This document shows positions 24,844 to 32,991 of a stretch of 64,000 bases of DNA, in pieces. The notes beneath the pieces were generated by a model. That model ran no database searches. It worked only from the letters and a program-made list of their open reading frames with translations, and was not told the origin of the DNA. This stretch comes from CAYRGG01 sp964423745 (GTDB taxonomy: Bacteria > Pseudomonadota > Gammaproteobacteria > Competibacterales > Competibacteraceae). The stretch is taken from the NCBI GenBank assembly GCA_964423745.1, contig CAYRGG010000002.1, positions 1-64,000 on the forward strand, given 5' to 3'. The number at the start of each line of letters is the position of its first letter. The stretch's first letter is position 1. Position numbers and translations under genes: made by a program.

Positions 24844-25665
24844 ATGCGCATTGACACCGGCGTTGCAAAGCGCCCCCGGGGTATTTATTTATTACCCAAT
24901 ATGTTCACCGCCGCCGCCCTGTTCGCAGGCTTTTATGCCATTGTGGCGTCTATGCAGGGTTATTTTTCCACTGCCGCCATCGCCATTTTTGTGGCCATGG
25001 TATTAGACAGTCTCGATGGTCGTATCGCTCGATTAACCCATACGGAAAGTGCTTTTGGAGCCGAGTTTGATAGTCTAGCCGATATGGTTTCATTTGGTTT
25101 AGCGCCTGCATTGATCATGTATCAATGGGCCTTGGTGGGGATGGCGGATCTTGGTTGGGTACCCGCTAAACTAGGTTGGTTAGCGGCTTTTCTTTATGCA
25201 GCGTGTACCGCGTTGCGTTTAGCCCGTTTTAATACCCAAGTGGGGAGTGCTGACAAACGCTATTTTATGGGACTACCGAGCCCCTCGGCGGCGGCTGTCA
25301 TGGTGGGGTTGGTGTGGATCAGTGAAGATCAAGGTCTGGCGGGTAATGACCTTTTATGGGTAGCCTTTTTGGTAACGGTGGGTACCGCTATATTGATGGT
25401 AAGCAATATCCTCTATTACAGTTTCAAGCAAGTGGATTTAAAGGGTCGGGTGCCCTTTATGGCAGTGATTATTATGGTGCTCATTTTGGTGTTAGCCTCC
25501 CTGGACCCCCCTAAAATATTGTTTACAGGTTTTTTTATTTATGGTCTATCGGGTCCGGCGCTATTTTTGATTCGACTTCGCCAACGTGCGCGACGCCGCG
25601 CCTTGAGTTTTCCGGAATCTGACCACACGTTATCTTCAACTCAAGATCATGATGATGTCAAATAA
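24844..25665 (+). CDS. pssA: CDP-diacylglycerol-serine O-phosphatidyltransferase
   Basis: 273 residues with about eight membrane segments. The CDP-alcohol phosphotransferase motif DG(x)2AR(x)8G(x)3D is visible as 'DSLDGRIARLTHTESAFGAE' running into FDSLAD, and 'LPNMFTAAALFAGFYAIVAS' is the typical opening. It makes phosphatidylserine from CDP-diacylglycerol and serine at the inner membrane, the precursor of phosphatidylethanolamine. This is the membrane-bound class, not the E. coli peripheral type. leuA follows at 93 bp, a pairing common in Proteobacteria. Confidence 0.94.
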   Translation: MRIDTGVAKRPRGIYLLPNMFTAAALFAGFYAIVASMQGYFSTAAIAIFVAMVLDSLDGRIARLTHTESAFGAEFDSLADMVSFGLAPALIMYQWALVGMADLGWVPAKLGWLAAFLYAACTALRLARFNTQVGSADKRYFMGLPSPSAAAVMVGLVWISEDQGLAGNDLLWVAFLVTVGTAILMVSNILYYSFKQVDLKGRVPFMAVIIMVLILVLASLDPPKILFTGFFIYGLSGPALFLIRLRQRARRRALSFPESDHTLSSTQDHDDVK

Positions 25666-25758
25666 ACCGTATTTGTCGAAGGTTGAAGCATGTTTTGTTG
25701 AGTCTTAGCCAACGACTTATATGGTCTAGTAGATCACTTTGTAGTGGAGCTTTTCTTG

Positions 25759-27300
25759 ATGAATAAACTCATTATTTTTGATACCACCTTGCGGGATGGT
25801 GAACAAAGTCCAGGGGCGTCCATGACCCAGGGTGAAAAGGTGCGCATCGCTAAAATGCTGGAGCGGATGCAGGTTGATGTCATCGAGGCGGGATTTCCCG
25901 TGGCCAGTGAGGGGGATTTTGCCGCCGTAAAAGCCGTGGCTGAGGCCGTCAAAGACAGTACCGTGTGTGGATTAGCTCGGGCTACCCAAAGCGATATCGA
26001 TCGAGCGGGTAATGCTTTACAGGGCGCCAATGCGCCCCGTATCCATACCTTTATCGCCACTTCCCCGATTCATATGGAAATGAAACTACGCATGACGCCG
26101 GATCAGGTATTCGAACAAGCCATAGAGGCGGTTAAATGGGCGCGACGCTGGACCGATGACGTAGAATTTTCCGCGGAAGACGCGGGTCGTTCCGAGTTAG
26201 ATTTTCTCTGCCGTATCGTGGAAGCGGTGATCGCAGCAGGCGCTAAAACAGTGAATCTTCCTGATACCGTGGGTTATAATGTGCCGGATCAGTTTGCCTC
26301 CCTCATTCGCCAGCTGCGGGAACAGGTGCCCAACGCCGATAAAGCGGTGTTTTCTGTTCACTGTCATAACGATTTAGGTTTAGCGGTGGCTAATTCCTTG
26401 GCTGCCGTACTGAGTGGTGCCCGGCAAGTGGAATGCACCATCAACGGTTTGGGTGAACGGGCGGGCAATGCGGCGTTAGAAGAAATCGCCATGACGGTGC
26501 GCACCCGCCAGGATATCTTTCCCTGCGATACTACGTTGGATACCACGCAGATTGTGCCCGCTTCGCGGTTAGTGGCAAGCATTACCGGTTTTCCGGTGCA
26601 ACCCAACAAAGCCATTGTAGGCGCCAATGCCTTCGCCCACGAATCCGGGATTCATCAAGACGGCGTGTTAAAACACCGGGAAACCTATGAAATCATGCGT
26701 GCTCAAGATGTAGGATGGCACGCTAACCGCATGGTGTTGGGAAAACACTCGGGCCGCAATGCCTTTCGTACGCGTCTACAAGACTTAGGAATTACCCTGG
26801 ATTCCGAGGAAGAACTTAGTGCTGCCTTCAGCCGCTTCAAAGATTTGGCTGATAAAAAACACGAAGTCTACGACGAAGACATTCAAGCCTTAATCAGCGA
26901 CACCCATCTCGCCATCGTCAATGAGCGAGTCAAATTGATGCATCTGCAGGTGACTTCAGAAACCGGCAAGACACCTTTCGCCCAGGTGACCCTGCAGGTG
27001 GATGGTGAAGAGCGGCACACTTCTGCCCAAGGGGATGGACCGGTGGATGCCGCTTTTAAAGCCATCGAAGGTTTGCTGCAAACCCAATCTACCCTGGAGC
27101 TTTATTCGGTAAACAGTATCACCAGCGGTACCGACGCCCAAGGGGAAGTGACCGTTAGGGTCGCTAAAGAAGGCCGCATTGTCAATGGCCAGGGAGCAGA
27201 TACCGATATTGTGATCGCTTCCGCCAAAGCTTACCTTAATGCCTTGAATAAAGTCCTGCAACACCAACCCCGAACCCATCCTCAACAAGGTGATGTGTGA
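25759..27300 (+). CDS. leuA: 2-isopropylmalate synthase
   Basis: 513 residues from ATG 25759; GGAG (25745-25748) precedes it, and an in-frame GTG at 25744 is not needed. 'IIFDTTLRDGEQSPGASM' is the catalytic TIM-barrel opening with metal Asp; 'SVHCHNDLGLAVANSLAA' gives the metal histidines; 'NGLGERAGNAALEE' and 'NAFAHESGIHQDGVLKHRET' follow, and the last 120 residues are the LeuA regulatory domain for leucine feedback. First committed step of leucine synthesis. Confidence 0.97.
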   Translation: MNKLIIFDTTLRDGEQSPGASMTQGEKVRIAKMLERMQVDVIEAGFPVASEGDFAAVKAVAEAVKDSTVCGLARATQSDIDRAGNALQGANAPRIHTFIATSPIHMEMKLRMTPDQVFEQAIEAVKWARRWTDDVEFSAEDAGRSELDFLCRIVEAVIAAGAKTVNLPDTVGYNVPDQFASLIRQLREQVPNADKAVFSVHCHNDLGLAVANSLAAVLSGARQVECTINGLGERAGNAALEEIAMTVRTRQDIFPCDTTLDTTQIVPASRLVASITGFPVQPNKAIVGANAFAHESGIHQDGVLKHRETYEIMRAQDVGWHANRMVLGKHSGRNAFRTRLQDLGITLDSEEELSAAFSRFKDLADKKHEVYDEDIQALISDTHLAIVNERVKLMHLQVTSETGKTPFAQVTLQVDGEERHTSAQGDGPVDAAFKAIEGLLQTQSTLELYSVNSITSGTDAQGEVTVRVAKEGRIVNGQGADTDIVIASAKAYLNALNKVLQHQPRTHPQQGDV

Positions 27301-28211
27301 CCGTGGATGAACGCCAGCGAAGACGCTATTTGGAAGCCATGGGTATTACCCTCTGGGAACAACGCTGGTCCCCTCAGCAAATTTTTACGAAAGATGATTC
27401 CAAAACAACCAAGAATTTTGTAACTCAGCAGGCGCCAACACCGTCCTTATTAACAGAACCTGCTGATAGCACAGTGCCGACGGAAGAACCGCCTAACGAG
27501 TCGCTGGCGCTGGAAAATACCACGGTTGTAGAGGCTGCTCCCCAACTGGGTGCCAGTTTTGATTTACTGACTGAGCAAGCGGAGACACCGTCGAAGTCAG
27601 AACAGCCAGCAGATGATCGGGCCATACGGATTTCCCAAATGGATTGGGAAAACCTAGTAACCGAAGTCAGTGGTTGTGTGGCCTGTGATTTACATAAAAG
27701 CCGAACGCAAACCGTGTTTGGCGTTGGTAACCGCCAAGCGGCGTGGCTGATTGTCGGCGAAGCTCCTGGTGCTGACGAAGATCGCTTAGGCGAACCTTTT
27801 GTAGGACGGGCAGGAAAACTTTTAGATGCCATGTTGCAAGCGTTGGGACTAGATCGCGAAAAGGTTTTTATCGCCAACATTCTCAAATGTCGTCCGCCAA
27901 AAAACCGCGATCCCTCACCCCAGGAAGCGGGCTGCTGCTGGCCTTTTCTGCAACGGCAAATTACCCTTATTAATCCCCGCATCATTCTCGCGGTGGGCCG
28001 TATAGCTGCACAGAATTTATTACAAACCCAGGTGGCCGTGGGTAAATTGCGGGGTCGCGTGCATCGTTTAAATGATACCGAGATCCCTATCATTGTGTCT
28101 TATCATCCCGCTTACTTATTGCGTTCCCCCCGGGAGAAACGCAAAGCTTGGGACGATTTACAACTCGCCCAGCGGGTCGCCTCTCGTGCATCGGAAACAA
28201 TTGCTGGATAA
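27297..28211 (+). CDS. Type 4 (Fe-S) uracil-DNA glycosylase
   Basis: 304 residues from GTG 27297, overlapping leuA by four bases. Residues 30-105 are a Thr/Pro/Glu-rich, low-complexity linker after a short helical head. The catalytic domain starts at C127-x2-C130 and holds 'WLIVGEAPGADEDRLGEPFV' (motif A), 'ANILKCRPPKNRDPSPQE' with the third cysteine, a further Cys near 'EAGCCW', and 'VSYHPAYLLRSPREK' (motif B). The family excises uracil from DNA using a [4Fe-4S] domain. The head-plus-linker is also known in other gammaproteobacterial members. Confidence 0.92.
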   Translation: MTVDERQRRRYLEAMGITLWEQRWSPQQIFTKDDSKTTKNFVTQQAPTPSLLTEPADSTVPTEEPPNESLALENTTVVEAAPQLGASFDLLTEQAETPSKSEQPADDRAIRISQMDWENLVTEVSGCVACDLHKSRTQTVFGVGNRQAAWLIVGEAPGADEDRLGEPFVGRAGKLLDAMLQALGLDREKVFIANILKCRPPKNRDPSPQEAGCCWPFLQRQITLINPRIILAVGRIAAQNLLQTQVAVGKLRGRVHRLNDTEIPIIVSYHPAYLLRSPREKRKAWDDLQLAQRVASRASETIAG

Positions 28212-28228
28212 CAAAAGAGATAGCCAAT

Positions 28229-28693
28229 ATGAGCGCCATTCCTGAACCGGCAGCAGTTCGTTTTCGCGCTATGAGCTATGCGGATTTGAACAACATTATG
28301 GCGATAGAAAAACAAGCCTATGCCTTTCCTTGGACAACCACCATCTTTCGTGACTGTATTCGTGTAGGGTACCGATGTCGGTTATTGGAGATAGAAGATA
28401 TTATCGAAGCTTATGGCATCCTTTCGGTGGCTGCCAATGAAGCCCATGTGCTTAACCTGTGCGTGCGACCCACCTCGCAAAATCAAGGTTTTGCGAGGCA
28501 TATGTTAGGACATCTTATAGACGTCGCGCGTATAAACGCGGCTAAAACTATTTTTCTTGAAGTCCGTCCTTCCAACCAGAACGCTATTAATCTCTATCAA
28601 TCAGTGGGATTTTGTGAGATAGGGTTAAGACGTGACTATTACCCCAATCACCATGGACGCGAAGATGCCTTGGTGATGGGGATGTCGCTTTGA
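28229..28693 (+). CDS. rimI: Ribosomal protein S18-alanine N-acetyltransferase
   Basis: 154 residues from ATG 28229; the frame opens earlier (28148), but that part overlaps the glycosylase gene. GNAT fold: 'MAIEKQAYAFPWTTTIFRDC' is the RimI-specific N-terminus, 'VLNLCVRPTSQNQGFARHML' the acetyl-CoA loop, 'LEVRPSNQNAINLYQSVGF' and 'RRDYYPNHHGREDALVM' the RimI end. Acetylates the N-terminal alanine of S18. Starts 17 bp after the glycosylase gene and closes the run that began at rph. Confidence 0.93.
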   Translation: MSAIPEPAAVRFRAMSYADLNNIMAIEKQAYAFPWTTTIFRDCIRVGYRCRLLEIEDIIEAYGILSVAANEAHVLNLCVRPTSQNQGFARHMLGHLIDVARINAAKTIFLEVRPSNQNAINLYQSVGFCEIGLRRDYYPNHHGREDALVMGMSL

Positions 28694-28714
28694 CGCAGTT
28701 TTTCATATTGTTGA

Positions 28715-30124
28715 TTAATGAGCGCCTTTGCCCCATAGAACCACATGAATAGTTTGCAAAAGAATGATTAAATCGAAAAACACACTGTAATTTTTGATGT
28801 AATACAGGTCATACTGTAATTTTTCCCAGGCATCCTCTTGCGACGCACCATACCGATAACGTATTTGAGCCCATCCGGTAATACCAGGGTTAATGCGATG
28901 GCGCAAAGAATAAAAAGGAATGGTTTGACTGAGCATTTTAACAAACTCGGGACGCTCAGGACGAGGTCCGACAAAACTCATGTTGCCTAGCAATACATTG
29001 ATGAGTTGGGGTAATTCATCCATATGGATTGGACGCATGAGAGAGCCAATATAGGTAATGCGTTGATCGTTGGCCTCTGTCCATCGGGTTACGCCGTCTT
29101 GTTCCGCATTGGAGCGCATACTGCGGAATTTAATCACGCGAAATAATTTTTCGTTTTTTCCTACCCGCTCCTGGCGATACAGAATAGGGCCGCGAAAGCC
29201 TGACTCGATCCAAATGGCTAAGGCCACCAATAACATAATTGGCCATGTGATGGCTAATAAAATGAGCGCGGCCACGATATCAAACAAGCGTTTGCTAATA
29301 GCTTGTAATAATGCCTGCTGGAATCCATCGGAAAAGATCATGCTACTGGGTTGCAAAGCATCGAGCCGAATCTTACCGGTTTCCCGCTCAAAAAATGTTA
29401 AAAACTCAGTAACCTGTAGTCCATTGACTTTACACTCCAGCAGTTCATCCACAGGCAGGCTCTTGCGCCTTTCATCCACCGCCAGCAAAATTTCGTCGAT
29501 GTGTAAATGTTGCGCGAGTTTGTAAAGCGTGGTTGATACCGTCAGTATTTTTTCAGATTCAACCTGCGGAGCGTTGTTATGTGTCACCACGCCATTGTTT
29601 GTAGGAACATAGCCCACTATAGTAATACCCCTCGCAATATTATCGATTTGACGTTTTAACTGGCTGGCTTTTGCGCCGGTTCCTAGCACCAGTATGCGCC
29701 GTTTTAGAATGTCCTGATCAGAGAGGTGCCAAAATCCATAGCGTGTTAATAGAATAAAAATAAATGCTATGAAAAACCCGAGGCCGAACTCACCACGGCC
29801 AAGATAGAGCGTAGGAGCAATATAATAGATAAGTGTTGTAACAAATAATCCCAAAAGAAAGCTTACCCCAATACGCAAAACCATATCCGCTCTGCTGGTC
29901 CAAAAGTTTCTTTCGTACAAGCCCATAGCCGTCATGATACTAATCATGGTGACCATAAAAATCAGACCCGTGGGCAAGCTTTCTTGCAGTGTGGGCAAGG
30001 ATAAACTGAACCAATGGGCACGTAGCAGCTTGCCCAAATAGATGGCAATGACCAGTGTGACCGCCTCGATGGCGGCAAGGAATAACAAGGAAACGGGTAC
30101 ATAGTGGCGAAACAGGCGTATCAT
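28715..30124 (-). CDS. Polyprenyl-phosphate sugar phosphotransferase (EpsB/WcaJ-like)
   Basis: 469 residues. Four N-terminal membrane segments (residues about 12-125), a CoA-binding-like Rossmann domain ('KRRILVLGTGAKASQLKRQI'), a fifth membrane segment ('LFDIVAALILLAITWPIMLL') and the C-terminal bacterial sugar transferase domain with 'RQERVGKNEKLFRVIKFRSM', 'MDELPQLINVLLGNMSF' and 'VGPRPERPEFV'. It would load the first sugar-1-phosphate onto undecaprenyl phosphate to start exopolysaccharide synthesis. The catalytic region is complete. Divergent from an epimerase gene likely acting in the same pathway. Confidence 0.92.
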   Translation of the reverse strand: MIRLFRHYVPVSLLFLAAIEAVTLVIAIYLGKLLRAHWFSLSLPTLQESLPTGLIFMVTMISIMTAMGLYERNFWTSRADMVLRIGVSFLLGLFVTTLIYYIAPTLYLGRGEFGLGFFIAFIFILLTRYGFWHLSDQDILKRRILVLGTGAKASQLKRQIDNIARGITIVGYVPTNNGVVTHNNAPQVESEKILTVSTTLYKLAQHLHIDEILLAVDERRKSLPVDELLECKVNGLQVTEFLTFFERETGKIRLDALQPSSMIFSDGFQQALLQAISKRLFDIVAALILLAITWPIMLLVALAIWIESGFRGPILYRQERVGKNEKLFRVIKFRSMRSNAEQDGVTRWTEANDQRITYIGSLMRPIHMDELPQLINVLLGNMSFVGPRPERPEFVKMLSQTIPFYSLRHRINPGITGWAQIRYRYGASQEDAWEKLQYDLYYIKNYSVFFDLIILLQTIHVVLWGKGAH

Positions 30125-30245
30125 CGTGATAAAGGGTAGTTTACCGTTATGGTGTTTTTACAGGCTGTGCAGAATCTATTTACCATACTGGATCAATGGA
30201 GTATTAGAAATTGGCAACAATGATGACACAACTTTTTATAGACAG

Positions 30246-30361
30246 GACTTACGCAGCTCGTTCCAGAGGACGCCGTAAATACGTCCCTGTAGGCTTGATG
30301 ACGGCCTTCCGGGCCGTCAACACCTCTTTTACGAGCTACGAAAGTCCTTTTTGCGTAAGTC
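30246..30361. mobile_element. MITE-like palindromic element, family B copy 1
   Basis: 116 bp with 10-bp perfect terminal inverted repeats, gacttacgca (30246-30255) and tgcgtaagtc (30352-30361). An internal stem gacggcc/ggccgtc lies in the middle (about 30300-30317), so the element could fold into a long hairpin. The other copy is at 52871-52987. It sits in the divergent promoter region between the sugar transferase and epimerase genes and carries no gene. Confidence 0.85.
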
Positions 30362-30414
30362 TTGATAGAAACTTTTCATAATTTTGTTATTAAAATGACT
30401 TTAGGGATTGTGCT

Positions 30415-31422
30415 ATGAAGCTATTAGTAACCGGTAGCGCAGGTTTTATCGGTGCCGCTTTAACATTGCGCTTGTTAGAACGCGGCGATGAAGTGGTTGG
30501 GCTAGATAACCTCAATGATTATTATGATGTCAATCTAAAGCGAGCGCGCTTAGACCGTCTTCAAAGATACGCTAATTTTAGCGAAGCCCGTATCCCTTTA
30601 GAAGATCGCGGGGCCGTCGAGACGGTGTTTGCTAAAACACAACCGCAACGGGTAGTGCATCTCGCTGCACAAGCGGGGGTGCGTTACTCCTTAGAAAATC
30701 CTCATGCTTATATGGATAGCAATGTGGTGGGATTCTTACATATCTTGGAAGGGTGCCGCTGGCATGCTGTGGAAAGTTTAGTCTTCGCCTCCACCAGTTC
30801 GGTATACGGCGCCAATACACGGATGCCGTTTTCTGTTCACGATAATGTAGACCATCCGGTCAGTCTATATGCCGCTACAAAAAAAACTAACGAATTGATG
30901 GCCCATACCTACAGTCATTTGTATCAGTTGCCGGTTGCAGGCTTACGCTTTTTTACCGTCTACGGTCCGTGGGGAAGACCCGATATGGCGTTGTTTAAAT
31001 TTACCCGGCAAATTCTCCAAGGTGATCCCATCGATGTCTATAACTACGGGAATCACCGCCGGGATTTTACCTATGTGGATGACATCGTCGAAGGGATCCT
31101 GCGAGTATTAGATAAAGTGCCGCAAGGGAATCCCCATTGGTCCGGCGACGCTCCCGATCCTGCTAGCAGTCGCGCCCCTTATCGTTTGTATAACATAGGC
31201 TGCCATAAACCCGTTGAGTTACTGCATTTTATTGAAGTATTAGAGGATTGTTTAGGAAAAAAAGCGGAGAAAAATTTATTACCTATGCAGCCCGGTGATG
31301 TGCCCGATACCTATGCGGACGTGGAGAGCCTTATTGAGGATGTAGGTTATGAACCAAAAACCTCTATCGAAGAGGGTGTTGCCCGCTTCGTGACTTGGTA
31401 TCGTGATTACTACAAAGTATAA
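30415..31422 (+). CDS. NAD-dependent epimerase (UDP-glucuronate 4-epimerase type)
   Basis: 335 residues. Extended SDR: 'LLVTGSAGFIGAALTLRLLE' (NAD motif), 'LDNLNDYYDVNLKRARLDRL' typical of UDP-glucuronate 4-epimerases, 'FASTSSVYGANTRMPF', YxxxK as 'SLYAATKKTNE' and 'RFFTVYGPWGRPDMALFKFT'. It probably converts UDP-glucuronate to UDP-galacturonate for surface polysaccharide, in line with the divergent sugar transferase gene. Start ATG 30415. Substrate is assigned by resemblance only. Confidence 0.9.
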   Translation: MKLLVTGSAGFIGAALTLRLLERGDEVVGLDNLNDYYDVNLKRARLDRLQRYANFSEARIPLEDRGAVETVFAKTQPQRVVHLAAQAGVRYSLENPHAYMDSNVVGFLHILEGCRWHAVESLVFASTSSVYGANTRMPFSVHDNVDHPVSLYAATKKTNELMAHTYSHLYQLPVAGLRFFTVYGPWGRPDMALFKFTRQILQGDPIDVYNYGNHRRDFTYVDDIVEGILRVLDKVPQGNPHWSGDAPDPASSRAPYRLYNIGCHKPVELLHFIEVLEDCLGKKAEKNLLPMQPGDVPDTYADVESLIEDVGYEPKTSIEEGVARFVTWYRDYYKV

Positions 31423-31425
31423 CAA

Positions 31426-31552
31426 CTAGAGCATTTCCCATTCAACTGTACACGGCGTTAGCCTTCGGTCTCGGTGTGCTCATGTACGCTATGTACACTC
31501 CGCGCACCTCGCCTCGGCAGCCTTGTGTACAATCGAAGCGAAAACGCTCTAG
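31426..31552. mobile_element. MITE-like palindromic element, family C (single copy in window)
   Basis: 127 bp between the epimerase and dnaQ stop codons. Ends are inverted: ctagagc (31426-31432) and gctctag (31546-31552), extended imperfectly by catttc and gaaaac. Inside, tgtacac near the left and gtgtaca near the right, and ggtgtgc with gcgcacc, again pair. The right end contains the stop codon of dnaQ. Called from symmetry alone since no second copy is present. Confidence 0.55.
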
Positions 31553-32307
31553 CCTCCTGAGCTATTCTCCAAGCGTTTCCAAATACAATTGCCAGTGCTG
31601 GTTTTATCCAATAGCTCCAAGTACTGTTGGTGAGCGGCGTTTTCAACGTCACTTGCCTTGACCACCCGCAACGGTAACCGAGGCCGAGCCTGACCTTCGC
31701 TGCGTTCCGACAGAGACTTAGACTGGGTAATTTCCCGCTCCGTGGAGAGACCTAAAGCCACCTGCTCCCGCGTCATGGCCAGATAGACATCTCCTAAGAT
31801 CTGGGCATCCAGCAATGCGCCGTGTAATTTGCGTTTTGTATTGTCCACCTCATAGCGTTTGCAAAGGGCATCCAGGCTGTTTTTCTGACCCGGATGACGT
31901 TCCCTGGCTAACCGTAGCGTATCTAAAACTCGGCATCTGCCGTCCAGCGGGGCATGTCCTGATAAGTGCAATTCGTGATTTAAAAAACCGGTATCAAAAG
32001 GCGCATTATGAATAATCAGCTCTGCGCCTTGGATAAACTCAAGAAATTGCTCGGCAATATCGCTAAACCGGGGTTTATCAGCCAAAAACTCAGTGGTTAT
32101 ACCATGCACCTCTGCTGCGCCCTGTTCAATATCCCGATCGGGCTGTAAATACTGATGAAAATGTTTACCCGTCAAACGCCGATTGAGAATTTCTAGACAA
32201 CCAATCTCGATAATGCGATGTCCCTGAGCCGGGTCGAGGCCGGTGGTTTCTGTATCCAGCACCACTTGGCGCTGTACTGAAAAAGATCCGTTGCTAGTCA
32301 CTGTCAT
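31549..32307 (-). CDS. dnaQ: DNA polymerase III epsilon subunit (proofreading)
   Basis: 252 residues from ATG 32307 (a TTG at 32322 is in frame). Exonuclease motifs: 'VVLDTETTGLDPAQGHRIIE' (ExoI), 'LIIHNAPFDTGFLNHEL' (ExoII) and 'LHGALLDAQILGDVYLAM' (ExoIII, HxAxxD), all intact. The C-terminal tail that would bind the polymerase alpha subunit ends in LENSSGG. The stop TAG falls inside the terminal repeat of a palindromic element, so the natural C-terminus may have been a little different. Adjacent to rnhA, a very common pair. Confidence 0.95.
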   Translation of the reverse strand: MTVTSNGSFSVQRQVVLDTETTGLDPAQGHRIIEIGCLEILNRRLTGKHFHQYLQPDRDIEQGAAEVHGITTEFLADKPRFSDIAEQFLEFIQGAELIIHNAPFDTGFLNHELHLSGHAPLDGRCRVLDTLRLARERHPGQKNSLDALCKRYEVDNTKRKLHGALLDAQILGDVYLAMTREQVALGLSTEREITQSKSLSERSEGQARPRLPLRVVKASDVENAAHQQYLELLDKTSTGNCIWKRLENSSGG

Positions 32308-32323
32308 ATGTTCACTTTGCAAA

Positions 32324-32794
32324 TTACAGACTTTTGGTCAGCTGACTTATGGCCGCTCGAGCCAGTTTGTCAGCGCGTTCGTTGCCACTGTCACCACTAT
32401 GCCCCTTGACCCATCGCCACTCGATGACGTGGCGTGCAGCCGCGTTATCCAGTTGCTGCCATAGTTCAACGTTTTTGACGGGGCGTTTATCGGTGGTTTG
32501 CCAGCCATTTTGCTTCCACCGTTTTAGCCAGCGGGTAATACCGTCCATCACATAGCGACTGTCCGTGGCCACGATAACCGGTACGGGCCGTTTAAGAGCT
32601 TCGAGAGCCCGAATAACCGCCGTGAGTTCCATGATGTTGTTAGTCGTGATGGGAGCCGCTCCTGAAAGGGTTTTTTCCTTGTCACGCCATTTTAATATGG
32701 CTGCCCACCCGCCCGGACCTGGATTTCCAGAGCATGCGCCATCCGTGTAAATGACCACGGGTTCTGTAAGCGCTTTAGTGGGGTTTTCATTCAC
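32324..32794 (-). CDS. rnhA: Ribonuclease HI
   Basis: 156 residues. 'VVIYTDGACSGNPGPGGWAA' (first Asp, D18), 'TTNNIMELTAVIRALEAL' (Glu), 'VIVATDSRYVMDGITRWLKR' (Asp) and 'WRWVKGHSGDSGNERADKLA' (His and last Asp) give the complete catalytic set. Degrades RNA in RNA-DNA hybrids. It ends 16 bp before the dnaQ start. Divergent from smc over 197 bp with no further gene. Confidence 0.97.
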   Translation of the reverse strand: MNENPTKALTEPVVIYTDGACSGNPGPGGWAAILKWRDKEKTLSGAAPITTNNIMELTAVIRALEALKRPVPVIVATDSRYVMDGITRWLKRWKQNGWQTTDKRPVKNVELWQQLDNAAARHVIEWRWVKGHSGDSGNERADKLARAAISQLTKSL

Positions 32795-32991
32795 AAGCCG
32801 TTATACTGACCGCTTAACAAAAAGGAATATTTATGCAATGGTAATTACCAAATTAAACGCTAAGTATCCCAATAACCATTGTGGTACCGCAAGCTATCTT
32901 TAATGAGTAGAAACAGCATCGTGAAATTGTTTTAGCGACAGCTTAGCCTGACCTTTTATATACACAAATCACAGATAAGTTTATTGCCCTC

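Noticed and set aside
27425..28093. 222-residue minus-strand frame
   Set aside because: Shadow of the type 4 uracil-DNA glycosylase gene, which has all its motifs on the plus strand.
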